From Haemophilus sp. (GTDB taxonomy: Bacteria > Pseudomonadota > Gammaproteobacteria > Enterobacterales > Pasteurellaceae): DNA of 64,000 bases. Positions within the stretch are counted from its first letter, which is position 1; the number at the start of each line of letters is the position of its first letter. The notes under the pieces were generated by a model. It was given only the letters and a program-made list of their open reading frames with translations, was not told the origin of the DNA and made no database searches. Positions 8,287 to 16,144 of the stretch are shown here, one piece after another. The position numbers and the translations under genes were made by a program. The stretch is taken from assembly GCA_019423025.1 (NCBI GenBank), contig JAHZCD010000001.1, positions 124,001-188,000 of the forward strand, read 5' to 3'.

Positions 8287-10062
8287 CTATTTTGATGAAA
8301 TGAACTCATTTTGGAACTCATCATAGTTTTTGAAGTGAACATTGGAGCGATATCCATATTTTCCCTTAATCTTGGAGAACTCAAATTTATTTTTATGTTG
8401 CGCAAATCCTTGCTTTAATGAATTTGAGAAGTTTCTCAATGTAAGGGCATTTTTAATGCCGCTCGCTTCCGCAAAGACTAAGTATGCCGGATAAAGATGC
8501 GTTCTTGACTTATTGCCTTGATTCGCATTTCCTATATACAAACCGTCATTCTGTGCCGTAGTATAAAAGTAGCCGCAAAATTCGGTGATATGGTCAGATT
8601 CGCTTTTTATTTCTAAAGCCTCATCACTTGTTTGTTGCTCTTTTAAAGCGGCCTTAGCGGTTTCAGGCTGTTCAAAGGCATGTATTAGTTTGTAAATTAT
8701 ACCCCCTACTTCCCTCTCAATCTTATCCATGAAATTAGGGTCTCGCTCGTTTTTAGGTACTACTTTGTCAAAGTGAAAGATTACCCTTCTTCGCTCAATC
8801 CCACCGCTACGTTCTGTAAATCTAGTCGCCTCGTTATTAACGATTAAGACTACTGCGGGAATAACCGCTTTAAATTTACTGCGGTGTTTTGGGTCAATAT
8901 TTACAGGATCACCACCTGTGATACTTTTCAATCCACCACCATCACCACCATAACGCGATTGTTCAGGGCAAATTAGCAAAGTTTTACCTACAAAGCTTTC
9001 TCGCCCTCGCGGTTCATCTAAATCCACTAAGCGCCCGCTTTCTGTGTTCTGCTCACCAGCTAATAACGTGGCAATATTAGCAAAAACAGATTTACCACTT
9101 CCGCCATCGCCTGTTACTTCAAAGAATAATTGCCAGTCATTGCGATTAGTTAAAACTGCGTATAAAGCCGCTAGAATAGCGTTCTTTTTGCTTTCTTTAC
9201 CACCGCTTACAAACTCTAACCATTTATCAAAATATGGCGTATTTTGCGCTGAATTTAGATATTCATGCGGAATATAAGACATTAGCCAGTTTTCCCGATA
9301 ATGGGGCAAGAACTCTAACGTAGTGCGGTTTAAAGTGCCATTATTGAAAGCAATCAGCTCTTGCGCCTGTGTTCCCATTTTAGTGGATTGGATTTTGATT
9401 GTTTCAATGATGCTTTCTATTGAACGCGCGCTATAATTGAAGTCCTGTTCATCAAAGAAAGCTACTGCATTATCTAAGAACTCAAATTTATCTACTAACT
9501 GCCAGCTTATGCCGTCATAGCGATATAATTCTCGGTCTTTTTGGTTTAATGCTAAATCCATATTTAGCCACTTCGTCAAGGCTCGCGCTTTCTTATTTAC
9601 TCCGTCATTTTCTTTCAGCTTTTCGGGCGGAGCTAATTGGTCTACTAAATCTGCTGCCTTTTTATCGGTTCGCAAACGTTGAATGTAAGAGCTTAAATCC
9701 TCTTTCACTTGTGCGGCTGCATCAATAAGTTTCACTTCTCTAGCCGAAGTGTTTTTTGCTAAATTCTGACAAATTGCGGTGATTTCCTCCTGTTTTAATT
9801 CGCCATATTGAGCAATCTTCACTAACTGCTGATCTTCTTTAGCTATACGCGTTGAAGAAATATTGCTTAATTGATTCTCGCCTAGAATGACTGGTTTTTG
9901 CTTGGTTTCTAAACCTTCCACTAATAGGCATAATGTTTGCCATTCTTCACCTTTTCCATTATCCCATGCTTGCCATGCTTTAGAGCCAGCTAGCACAAAT
10001 AAATCAGAATAAGGTTCATGCGGTTGATCCGCAAGGTGCGGAGCATTAATTAATCGATCCAT
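8287..10062 (-). CDS. P4-family primase-helicase
   Basis: Probable replication initiator of the element. At 591 residues it has a divergent N-terminal half of about 200 residues and a D5/P4-type SF3 helicase domain. Walker A reads GDGGSGKSVFA near residues 318-328, followed by ICPEQ as the Walker B segment, and IVNNEATRF..ERRRVIFHF matches the sensor/arginine-finger region of P4-type helicases. The C-terminus (about 470-591) is probably a winged-helix DNA-binding domain. Candidate binding sites are the GGTGAACA iterons just beyond its 3' end and near the right end. Its start overlaps the preceding gene by 17 nt, and it is the last gene of the alpA operon. I see no clear zinc-finger or Toprim motif at the N-terminus, so primase activity is less certain than helicase activity. 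Confidence 0.85.
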   Translation of the reverse strand: MDRLINAPHLADQPHEPYSDLFVLAGSKAWQAWDNGKGEEWQTLCLLVEGLETKQKPVILGENQLSNISSTRIAKEDQQLVKIAQYGELKQEEITAICQNLAKNTSAREVKLIDAAAQVKEDLSSYIQRLRTDKKAADLVDQLAPPEKLKENDGVNKKARALTKWLNMDLALNQKDRELYRYDGISWQLVDKFEFLDNAVAFFDEQDFNYSARSIESIIETIKIQSTKMGTQAQELIAFNNGTLNRTTLEFLPHYRENWLMSYIPHEYLNSAQNTPYFDKWLEFVSGGKESKKNAILAALYAVLTNRNDWQLFFEVTGDGGSGKSVFANIATLLAGEQNTESGRLVDLDEPRGRESFVGKTLLICPEQSRYGGDGGGLKSITGGDPVNIDPKHRSKFKAVIPAVVLIVNNEATRFTERSGGIERRRVIFHFDKVVPKNERDPNFMDKIEREVGGIIYKLIHAFEQPETAKAALKEQQTSDEALEIKSESDHITEFCGYFYTTAQNDGLYIGNANQGNKSRTHLYPAYLVFAEASGIKNALTLRNFSNSLKQGFAQHKNKFEFSKIKGKYGYRSNVHFKNYDEFQNEFISSK

Positions 10063-10489
10063 TATTCACCCCTTTAAGCACTCCGTTTTCAATATCATTG
10101 ATACGCTCAGCAATTACTTTTTGAAAGTATGTAAGAGTTTCAACTAGAGAGATCACTATGCTATTTTTTAGCAATCCATCAATGATTTCATCATTAGTTA
10201 AAGTTGCGGCTATTTCTTCCGGATTAAATGAAGGTGGATTCGGTGCTAGTTGTAGTAAATGCTTATTAGCTGCTAACAGTTCATCGTGTAGATTTCGTAA
10301 CGCATAGAGTTTTTCAGACGGATAACTTTCAAAAATTTCTGCTAACGTTACGATTGTTTCACCCAGATAAGGCAAAGGAAAATAAATAGCCTCACCCTCT
10401 TTCTTTTCACAATTCATCTGACAAAGCATAATCGCTTTCAATTCGACCGCACTTAAATTTGAGTAGTCTAATTTTTCATTCATATTCAT
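10046..10489 (-). CDS. Hypothetical protein of the replication operon
   Basis: 147 residues, acidic, mostly helical by inspection, with no recognisable motif. An exact uptake sequence (ACCGCACTT) lies within its N-terminal codons near 10446. It overlaps the primase start by 17 nt and begins 1 bp after the upstream gene ends, so it is tightly coupled to replication genes. The function is unknown; a replication accessory or DNA-binding role is possible from context only. Confidence 0.7.
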   Translation of the reverse strand: MNMNEKLDYSNLSAVELKAIMLCQMNCEKKEGEAIYFPLPYLGETIVTLAEIFESYPSEKLYALRNLHDELLAANKHLLQLAPNPPSFNPEEIAATLTNDEIIDGLLKNSIVISLVETLTYFQKVIAERINDIENGVLKGVNNGSIN

Positions 10490-10490
10490 C

Positions 10491-10994
10491 TTACTTACTC
10501 CCCTTTTGTTGTTCAGCTCGTTCAGAGTTTAAAGCGCCTATCTGTTCCACCACCTCGCTAAACTTATAGAGCAGATATTTATTAGCTTGATTGAAATATT
10601 TCAATTTGGCCGTATCTTCTCGGGATAGATTGCCGTCTTTGGCCAATGCGTTAAGCAAATTTCCACCACCAGCCAATTTATTCATTAAATCCACTATTTC
10701 ATCACGAAACTTGATCTTGTGATGAAAATCACCTGGATAAACTTCAAGACATCGTTTGTTGCTATCCTGTATTAGTTGGAATTGACGTGAAATTTGGGAA
10801 TACTTCAAAGCCAATGGATTAAAAAACAGCTTACCTTTTCTTTTTTCAGTTTTCTGCTCTTCATTACCAGTGGCACTTTTCGCCACCGGTGGCGCTTTCT
10901 GTAACTGGTGGCGTTTTTCGCCACTGCTTACTAAATTTTTATCACTTGCCGCTTTCCATTGTTTTAGCTGTTCCATAGGGTTATTTGGTTTCAT
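10491..10994 (-). CDS. Hypothetical protein with lysine-rich N-terminus
   Basis: 167 residues. The N-terminal 55 are polar and basic and look disordered; residues 60-160 look helical. I do not recognise the family. The DNA encoding residues about 23-42 carries nested palindromes built from GTGGC / GCCAC (10870-10924). Its start overlaps the upstream 68-residue gene by 14 nt. Confidence 0.65.
   Translation of the reverse strand: MKPNNPMEQLKQWKAASDKNLVSSGEKRHQLQKAPPVAKSATGNEEQKTEKRKGKLFFNPLALKYSQISRQFQLIQDSNKRCLEVYPGDFHHKIKFRDEIVDLMNKLAGGGNLLNALAKDGNLSREDTAKLKYFNQANKYLLYKFSEVVEQIGALNSERAEQQKGSK
10870..10924. repeat. Nested GTGGCG/CGCCAC palindromes inside a gene
   Basis: Three overlapping inverted repeats are present: GTGGC..GCCAC at 10870-10886, the perfect palindrome CGCCACCGGTGGCG at 10881-10894, and GTGGCG-TTTTT-CGCCAC at 10908-10924. 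All lie inside a coding region whose protein segment looks unstructured, so the DNA or RNA itself may be the conserved object. The role is unknown. Confidence 0.6.
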
Positions 10995-11187
10995 TTCTTG
11001 CCACCTTTCTAATTGTTGCTGCTTTCTTAATTTGCTCGATTGATGCTGCTAGTCCTTTATAGTGTCCTGTGTGTAGATAATCTTCAGCGAAGGCTAAGAA
11101 TTGTTTAATACGTTTACAGGCTTTCTCTAACTGCTCTTGTGTCGGTACGTATGGCTCTTTGAATGCTTTGATTTTTTTAGCTTTCAT
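10981..11187 (-). CDS. Small basic hypothetical protein
   Basis: 68 residues, rich in Lys at both ends (MKAKKIKAFKEP..), with an amphipathic helical centre. GGGGA lies 6 bp before the ATG. It overlaps its neighbours on both sides (11 and 14 nt), a strong sign of a real operon member. The function is unknown. Confidence 0.65.
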   Translation of the reverse strand: MKAKKIKAFKEPYVPTQEQLEKACKRIKQFLAFAEDYLHTGHYKGLAASIEQIKKAATIRKVARNETK

Positions 11188-11374
11188 TGTCTTCCCCTTT
11201 CAAAATCGTGATCACTTCTAACACTCGGCCGCAAATATCGGCTTGTCCGATTTCGTGCTTACATCTGATTTTTGCCTGTAACGCCTCTCTTAACGTGCCA
11301 TATTCGCCCGCTATGAACTGGTCGCCGTCGTCATAGGTGAAAACAAGGGTGTAAGGGAATTTAGTGTTACTCAT
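11177..11374 (-). CDS. Small hypothetical protein
   Basis: 65 residues from the second of two adjacent Met codons, chosen for better distance to a GGGGG stretch. The sequence has a beta-rich start (YTLVFTYDDGDQFIAGEYG) and an Ala-rich helix, as in small phage proteins of unknown role. It overlaps both neighbouring genes by a few bases. Confidence 0.6.
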   Translation of the reverse strand: MSNTKFPYTLVFTYDDGDQFIAGEYGTLREALQAKIRCKHEIGQADICGRVLEVITILKGEDNES

Positions 11375-11703
11375 CATTTCGCCCCCTTATTTCCACCGTT
11401 AAGGTGATAGGTAGCGTCTGTTGATACATTGCGCAATGTGTTTAGAAAATATGCGTTGGCTTGAATTAATGCTCCGATATGTTTTACATTGTCATTGCTC
11501 ATCGCTCGATTATCAAAATCCTGCTTAGAATCAGCAAAATGCCCTAAACGGCTTACCATATCGCCTAATTCCATTAAGCCATATTCGATAGATTCACAAA
11601 GACATTCGCTTTCTGTGCGAATTTTCTCTAAGGTCTGCTCACTTACATCGTTACTATTAACAACATCTTGAAGAGCTATTTGAATAGCATCATAACTAAG
11701 CAT
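11374..11703 (-). CDS. Hypothetical protein, helical
   Basis: 109 residues from the ATG at 11703, which has a strong ribosome site (GGAGGT, 5 bp spacing) lying in the last codons of the Icd-like gene. The open frame extends upstream to 11784 but without such a site. All-helical by eye, with NVKHIGALIQANAYFLNTLRNV near the C-terminus. The function is unknown; translational coupling to the Icd-like gene is likely. Confidence 0.65.
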   Translation of the reverse strand: MLSYDAIQIALQDVVNSNDVSEQTLEKIRTESECLCESIEYGLMELGDMVSRLGHFADSKQDFDNRAMSNDNVKHIGALIQANAYFLNTLRNVSTDATYHLNGGNKGAK

Positions 11704-12442
11704 GGTCCACCTCCGCGAAAGAGATTGAAGGGAAAGTATTTGCTGATAAAGTGCAGTCTGATTGGAGATTAATTCTTCCAGCAAGCACTAAGACGAACTC
11801 ACGGGCAAGCTTAGCGCGTGCGTTGTGTTCGCTATCAGCGGTGATACGGATTTTTTGAATGTGATTGGTTAGATCGGTACGGCGAATAGCCGCAAAAATG
11901 AATTGATACATTTGCGTAAGTTCCATATGTTTGTTTTCAGGAACTACCGCTAGACTTTCCACGGTCGGGCGGTAGAACGTAACAAGGTGGAAAACTGCCA
12001 CATATGGAAGACAGCCCGTCATAGACGGCTCATTACGCTCTACCATTGAGAGAATGATCGGATTTAGATGTAAAACAAAATCCGCATATTCTTTTGGTGT
12101 GCGAATGTTACGAACAAAAAAAGCACGGTTCTGTGGCGTGCTGTCGTTCGCCATATGTAAATAGTTCAGCTTTCCACGGCTGGCAATCACTTTTTCTGAT
12201 TGCGCGTTCATTATGCCAAAATTAACTGTGGTTTGTAAAGCGATTTCAATCAAAAACAACTTGAAAAATATTTCATATTGATTAAAATATTTATGATTTA
12301 AATTCATGGTTAGTTTTTCCATATTTTTAAATGACCTTAACGTATTGATAAAAATTACCTTTAGAAGGTTTAAACGCCGCATTGGATAGCCTTGCGGCGT
12401 TTTTCTTTTAACGGAATCGAAAGTAGGCTTGATGTTCTTCAT
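11696..12442 (-). CDS. Icd-like host cell division inhibitor
   Basis: The C-terminal half (YQFIFAAIRRTDL.., KIRITADSEHNARAKLA, FVLVLAGRIN) matches the Icd-like family named after the phage P1 cell-division inhibitor and common in P4-like and Pasteurellaceae elements. Up to 248 residues from the ATG at 12442. A GTG at 12457 is too close to the GGGAGG site. The first 45 residues or so are doubtful because their DNA contains a strong hairpin (12372-12402); a start near 12322 or 12211 is possible. The inhibitor role is inferred from family naming only. Confidence 0.6.
   Translation of the reverse strand: MKNIKPTFDSVKRKTPQGYPMRRLNLLKVIFINTLRSFKNMEKLTMNLNHKYFNQYEIFFKLFLIEIALQTTVNFGIMNAQSEKVIASRGKLNYLHMANDSTPQNRAFFVRNIRTPKEYADFVLHLNPIILSMVERNEPSMTGCLPYVAVFHLVTFYRPTVESLAVVPENKHMELTQMYQFIFAAIRRTDLTNHIQKIRITADSEHNARAKLAREFVLVLAGRINLQSDCTLSANTFPSISFAEVDHA
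12372..12408 (+). terminator. Hairpin within the 5' part of the Icd-like gene
   Basis: AAACGCCGCA and TGCGGCGTTT form a perfect 10-bp stem with an 11-base loop. On the plus strand it is followed by TTCTTTT, as in a terminator; on the minus-strand mRNA it would fold in the leader or early codons of the Icd-like gene. It could be an antisense terminator or an mRNA control element. Confidence 0.55.
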
Positions 12443-12719
12443 GCTCAGTAAGTTCACCTCCCTTAGCCTTATAAATTGAAATCACCTGTTTTAACTGATC
12501 GGTATCTGCTATTTCATAGCGGTAATATTGCCCCATTCCATCTGCAGTCTTTTCCGTTGTACGTTTCACTTTGCCGGTTAAATGATTGCGTTCAAGTTCA
12601 CTGATATAGTTACGTGCGGACGTCATGCCCATTGAATAACCATCAATGCCGCTAATGCTAGAAAGAATTAAGCGGTGTAACACTTTTAAGAATTGTGTTG
12701 GTTTTCTTGCTTCGTTCAT
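12408..12719 (-). CDS. Putative winged-helix DNA-binding protein
   Basis: 103 residues. The segment GMTSARNYISELERNHLTGKVKRTTEK followed by YYRYEIAD looks like a helix-turn-helix plus beta wing, with the C-terminus ending in AYFRFR. It lies 11 bp after alpA and overlaps the Icd-like frame. A regulatory role is inferred from fold and position; the family is not named with confidence. Confidence 0.6.
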   Translation of the reverse strand: MNEARKPTQFLKVLHRLILSSISGIDGYSMGMTSARNYISELERNHLTGKVKRTTEKTADGMGQYYRYEIADTDQLKQVISIYKAKGGELTEHEEHQAYFRFR

Positions 12720-12730
12720 CTTCCCCCACC

Positions 12731-12934
12731 TTAAGCCCGTGCGGCTTTTTGCTCTTCAATCCATTGATTTACTTCTTCTACATCCCATAGGACAAAGGTT
12801 CGTGAAAACCGAATAGGTTGTGGAAATTTTTTTTCTTTAACTAAACAATTTAGTTTTGTGCGCTGAAAGCCAACAATACGGCAAACGGTTTTACCAGGAA
12901 TTAATTTTTGTGATTGGATTTGAGATTGTTCCAT
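12731..12934 (-). CDS. alpA: AlpA-family regulator
   Basis: 67 residues. It has the AlpA/MerR-like helix-turn-helix: a recognition-helix stretch around CRIVGFQRTKLNCLV, then FPQPIRFSRTFVLWDVEEVNQWIEE, which is the family signature. AlpA proteins activate excision or satellite genes, and in Gram-negative PICIs AlpA is the main activator. It is first in the replication operon, preceded by TAAGG 8 bp before the ATG and by palindromic sites at 12947-12998. Confidence 0.9.
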   Translation of the reverse strand: MEQSQIQSQKLIPGKTVCRIVGFQRTKLNCLVKEKKFPQPIRFSRTFVLWDVEEVNQWIEEQKAARA

Positions 12935-12946
12935 AAAAAATACCTT

Positions 12947-12998
12947 ACGTTAGTTTAAACATGTGGAATAAAGTTTTATTCCGTTGGGTTGTTCGAAC
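12947..12998. promoter_or_regulatory. Operator-like region upstream of alpA
   Basis: Three elements precede alpA. ACGTTAGTTTAAACATGT (12947-12964) matches 15 of 18 bases with a motif upstream of the capsid operon. GGAATAAA-GT-TTTATTCC (12965-12982) is an 8-bp inverted repeat. GTTCGAAC (12991-12998) is a perfect palindrome. Such packing suggests binding of AlpA or of a helper-phage regulator. No clear -35/-10 pair was settled. Confidence 0.55.
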
Positions 12999-13077
12999 GA
13001 TTGGTATTTTTTGAAAATTTGCCTTTTAATTCAATTAATTAGATTCTTAATAAGAAAAAATGGCTTAAATCGAAAGA

Positions 13078-13112
13078 AAAAGCCTCTTAAATCGAAAGAT
13101 TAAGAGGCTTTT
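13078..13112 (-). terminator. Terminator of the coiled-coil cargo gene
   Basis: AAAAGCCTCTTAA and TTAAGAGGCTTTT form a perfect 13-bp stem with a 9-base loop, 9 bp past the stop of the gene ending at 13121. It separates cargo transcription from alpA. Confidence 0.85.
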
Positions 13113-13120
13113 ATAGGAAA

Positions 13121-14065
13121 CTATGATTTTTTAGGCGGGAAAATTGCTTTTATAATATCGTTTGATTCATCAATTAACTTGTAAAAAGTATCAGCAGAAA
13201 TATCGGCATTTCTAATTTCTAAGGATTTTAGATCTGCATTAATTACATCAAACAATTTATTTCTACTTTTTATATCTGAATAACATCTTTTCACCAATAA
13301 CGCGAATAGTTGCTTTTGTGGAGAGCTTATTCTACCTTTTGGGTTTGTTAAGCTAAGAGAGTCTATTATCTTTTGCTTTTCTTCAATCTCTTTTTTTAAT
13401 CTTTCAATTTCTAAAATATGATCCTCACGACTACCTTTTTTATCTGCTCCTATAAACATTAAAATATCTTCACGAGTTATAATCAGATCTGCAGTAGCAA
13501 GCTTTAGCTGGCAAGTTTCATTATTTGGTGAAACATGAATAAAATCAAAAGTAGCAGCAATATCTTCTTCATCTCTTGCCAAACTTTCTAAAGAAAAATA
13601 CTCAAAATCCATAGAGCAAATAGAGTTATTTTGCTCTATTATGCCTCTTAAATCCTTCAAGTAATAAGGCTCAAGTCTAATCAATGTCGTACAATTTACT
13701 TTGCAATCATTGATTGTTGTAAAATAAAATCCGTTGTCTTGCTCTATTTGGTAAATTTTCCCTGTTCCTTTGAATAGAGAGATATAATTAAATTTATCTG
13801 ATAAATATATATATCTCCCATCATCGTGTTGATTTTCTTTCTTATGAATAATTTTAGTAGAATTGCTAAGTTTTGTATTGGAAATTCGCAATCGGCCACA
13901 TTTAAACAATACATTATCAACTATCTCTACTTCTATACCAATCTGAAAAAAACCATTAATAGCATATTCTAGAATATCTGATTTTGATAAATTTTTATTA
14001 GTCTTTTCATAAATAAAATTTATGGCTTTTTCTAATGTGAAATATTCTAATTCTGGAAGTTCCAT
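13121..14065 (-). CDS. Unrecognised coiled-coil cargo protein
   Basis: 314 residues from the ATG at 14065, which has AAAGGGG about 7 bp upstream; the frame could also start at 14083. I do not recognise the family with certainty. The N-terminal 60 residues are helical, residues 60-200 are beta-rich, a coiled coil (EIERLKKEIEEKQKIIDSL) lies near 223-241, and a helical C-terminal domain contains KQLFALLVKRCYSDIKSRNKLFD. No membrane segment or nuclease motif is seen. It is A/T-rich compared with the packaging genes, and its position among cargo with its own terminator suggests an independent accessory role. Confidence 0.7.
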   Translation of the reverse strand: MELPELEYFTLEKAINFIYEKTNKNLSKSDILEYAINGFFQIGIEVEIVDNVLFKCGRLRISNTKLSNSTKIIHKKENQHDDGRYIYLSDKFNYISLFKGTGKIYQIEQDNGFYFTTINDCKVNCTTLIRLEPYYLKDLRGIIEQNNSICSMDFEYFSLESLARDEEDIAATFDFIHVSPNNETCQLKLATADLIITREDILMFIGADKKGSREDHILEIERLKKEIEEKQKIIDSLSLTNPKGRISSPQKQLFALLVKRCYSDIKSRNKLFDVINADLKSLEIRNADISADTFYKLIDESNDIIKAIFPPKKS

Positions 14066-14100
14066 AAAATGCCCCTTTAGCATTTATCCTTATAGAGAAG

Positions 14101-14153
14101 AGCGCACCAACAAAGTAAGGTTCTTTGCTTTCGGGGATCAGCCTAGATGCGCT
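14101..14153. repeat. Inverted repeat between two small genes
   Basis: AGCGCA (14101-14106) and TGCGCT (14148-14153) bracket a 41-base segment that contains AAAGTAAGGTTCTTT, itself partly self-complementary. The stretch is GC-richer than its surroundings and lies between two minus-strand genes. It could be a folded leader of the coiled-coil gene or a small RNA; neither is shown. Confidence 0.35.
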
Positions 14154-14161
14154 TTATTTGG

Positions 14162-14347
14162 TTATTCAGCTAATGTAATAGATTCAATTTCCCATCTATT
14201 GCCTTTATAATTTTTTTGCAGAAATTTTACAGCTTTAGTTCTAGCATCTGTTTTATCTACCGCATTTATATAGATAGTATCGCTATCTACTTCATTTCCC
14301 ATACCATCTATTACAAAAAAACTAAGTATATACTCTTTATTTTCCAT
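14162..14347 (-). CDS. Small hypothetical cargo protein
   Basis: 61 residues, with AAGG 6 bp before the ATG. The pattern YILSFFVIDGMGNEVDSDTIYINAVDKTDARTKAV looks like a small alpha/beta fold. The function is unknown. It lies between the coiled-coil protein and a membrane protein in the cargo block. Confidence 0.6.
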   Translation of the reverse strand: MENKEYILSFFVIDGMGNEVDSDTIYINAVDKTDARTKAVKFLQKNYKGNRWEIESITLAE

Positions 14348-14442
14348 ATCTGGCCTTATTTTTCATACTCACGGAGATATTAGTTAGCATAGTTTCTTTA
14401 TTGCTATTGCTACTACTAATTATTGTTCCGGGAATGAATGAT

Positions 14443-14739
14443 TTACTTTCTTATTGTTTTTTTCAAAAGTTGTTGAATGATTGGGCGCTGTAACTCTTGT
14501 TTAGACCATTCAGCTAATTTTGTCGTTTGTTCTATACGTTTTTGTTCTGCTCTTAATTTATAAAGTTGATAACAAAAATATGTAATAGCTAATATTGCAC
14601 CGATCAATATAGGTAATTTTAAGATTGGCCAAAAAAAGTAACCTAACAGGATTACAAAAAGGCATATTGCTAAAAAGAGTAAAAAATCTAAAGCAGAAAA
14701 CACAAAGGAATCAAATGCAGCCAAGACAGATTTAATCAT
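14443..14739 (-). CDS. Small two-helix membrane protein
   Basis: 98 residues. Two long hydrophobic segments (about 15-38 and 40-62) are followed by a basic, polar cytoplasmic tail (about 63-98). AAGGGG lies 8 bp before the ATG. No family is recognised. Small membrane proteins are common in phage-defence and exclusion cargo, but that is context only. Confidence 0.65.
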   Translation of the reverse strand: MIKSVLAAFDSFVFSALDFLLFLAICLFVILLGYFFWPILKLPILIGAILAITYFCYQLYKLRAEQKRIEQTTKLAEWSKQELQRPIIQQLLKKTIRK

Positions 14740-14941
14740 ATTAACCCCTTTTAATATTTTGATTATTTATTGTTCTATTTTATCAAAGTTTAAATGCGGT
14801 AAGCTACGTTTATTTCTTATTTTTACGCTTAGATTATAATAACTTCGCTACAAAATTGTAGTACGTACCCTAAAGCCTTTTTTAGGGAAAATTTTAAAAA
14901 TTAGCAATTTGATAATATGTTCGTGCAATGTAGTCACGTAT

Positions 14942-14979
14942 AAAAAATCCCCACGTTGTGACACGTAGGGATTTTTTTT
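14942..14979. terminator. Bidirectional terminator after the RelA/SpoT-like gene
   Basis: AAAAAATCCC and GGGATTTTTTTT form the outer stem and ACGT/ACGT pair inside. T runs follow on both strands. It lies about 50 bp past the stop of the RelA/SpoT-like gene. The rest of the 293-bp gap (14740-15032) is AT-rich, and I see nothing else in it beyond a likely promoter zone for the membrane-protein gene. Confidence 0.8.
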
Positions 14980-15032
14980 AAACCTTTTACTCTATTTTTA
15001 ACTTTTAGGGATTAGTCTCAACTCATTACATT

Positions 15033-16142
15033 TCACAAAATGCTTTCTATTCTTTTTATAAAACTAGTTGTGTCTAAAAAGTAATTGGGATAAGCCTGTT
15101 TTAAATTCTTTACATCATCAACTGAAACTAAAACCACATCAACATGACAGTTCTTAGTATCTCTCTCTAAACCAGAATATGCTGCTATTGCTTTATATTT
15201 CTCATCTTTATTAAAAGTATAGATATCTGTTTTATGATTTTCCAGATCTAATTTCAACAAATAATAAGCGGCCTCAGGATTTTCATCAAGCTTAATTGAA
15301 TTAACACTTTTTAGCTTCTCAATTATGCCTAATTCATTATTAAGTTCTTTTAAAAATAAACATATTTCATCCATAGAATAATTGCGTAGCTCATCAAGTA
15401 CAGGACAGTTTTCTTGATATGAAAATAAAGCACTACATAACTTGAGAAAGAATTTTTCCTTAGGGGCTCCCTCGCCAGTTTTAAAAGAAGTTTTCATCAA
15501 GGAACCTAATATCTCAACAACAGTAGCCCACTCATGTTGTAACTGAGTCCGGATTTGAAGTTCTAGTTTTAATTTATACTTTGTATCCTCAAAAATTTGA
15601 TGAATACTACGGTAACCATCTTCTTTAGGATATTTAATATAGTCATTTATTCTACTATTATGACTATCAAAATATTCTTTCTTTATTTCACACTCTGTAC
15701 AATTATAATCATCTATAAATAATTTTAAGGTTTTCATATCTGGAAAGATAACTCTAACACCTGCCAGATCACCCATCCTTGATAATTTCATAGTAGGATA
15801 TCTTATTAATTTTAAAAAGATAGACTGAGCTCTTTTTACTCGAGAGGATATTATACATTGATTAGATAAATTTAAGCGTTTTATCTTCCTATTTAATAGG
15901 TTTCTAAAAATTGATATGTTATAAGAATGGTAGTATCTATATATAACCAATTTAGTTAACGCTTCATTCAATAGTTCCTCATCTAAGGAAACTTCGGAAT
16001 CAAGTTCCTGCCTTATCAAGTCGCCTACTTTAGCAATTGAAGCTTTAGAGGGTAAAGAAAAGGGTGGGCTTTCTATAATTGCCTCACCCTTTTCTATATT
16101 TTCAGATTCAAATTCAGTTTTTATGTTTTCTATCAATGACAT
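15033..16142 (-). CDS. RelA/SpoT-fold synthetase, probable toxSAS toxin
   Basis: 369 residues with one RelA/SpoT nucleotidyltransferase domain (about 75-215). Motifs seen are RMGDLAGVR at 122-130 (RxxDxxGxR), DGYRSIH at 175-181, and ELQIRT at 194-199 followed by HEWA. All catalytic positions of the pyrophosphokinase fold are kept. There is no HD hydrolase, TGS or ACT domain, so it is not a housekeeping Rel. The C-terminal 150 residues are family-unassigned. It starts 2 bp after the Panacea-domain gene. Toxic small alarmone synthetases paired with such antitoxins pyrophosphorylate tRNA ends or make ppApp and stop growth, some as phage defence. Which activity applies here is unknown. A non-toxic SAS is the alternative. 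Confidence 0.85.
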   Translation of the reverse strand: MSLIENIKTEFESENIEKGEAIIESPPFSLPSKASIAKVGDLIRQELDSEVSLDEELLNEALTKLVIYRYYHSYNISIFRNLLNRKIKRLNLSNQCIISSRVKRAQSIFLKLIRYPTMKLSRMGDLAGVRVIFPDMKTLKLFIDDYNCTECEIKKEYFDSHNSRINDYIKYPKEDGYRSIHQIFEDTKYKLKLELQIRTQLQHEWATVVEILGSLMKTSFKTGEGAPKEKFFLKLCSALFSYQENCPVLDELRNYSMDEICLFLKELNNELGIIEKLKSVNSIKLDENPEAAYYLLKLDLENHKTDIYTFNKDEKYKAIAAYSGLERDTKNCHVDVVLVSVDDVKNLKQAYPNYFLDTTSFIKRIESIL

Positions 16143-16144
16143 AG

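Noticed and set aside
12408..12457. Icd-like start at GTG 12457
   Set aside because: The GGGAGG site is directly adjacent, leaving no spacing. The ATG at 12442 or a start further downstream is more likely.
15033..16142. Housekeeping RelA or SpoT
   Set aside because: It lacks HD, TGS and ACT domains, is half the length, and sits in a mobile element beside a Panacea gene.
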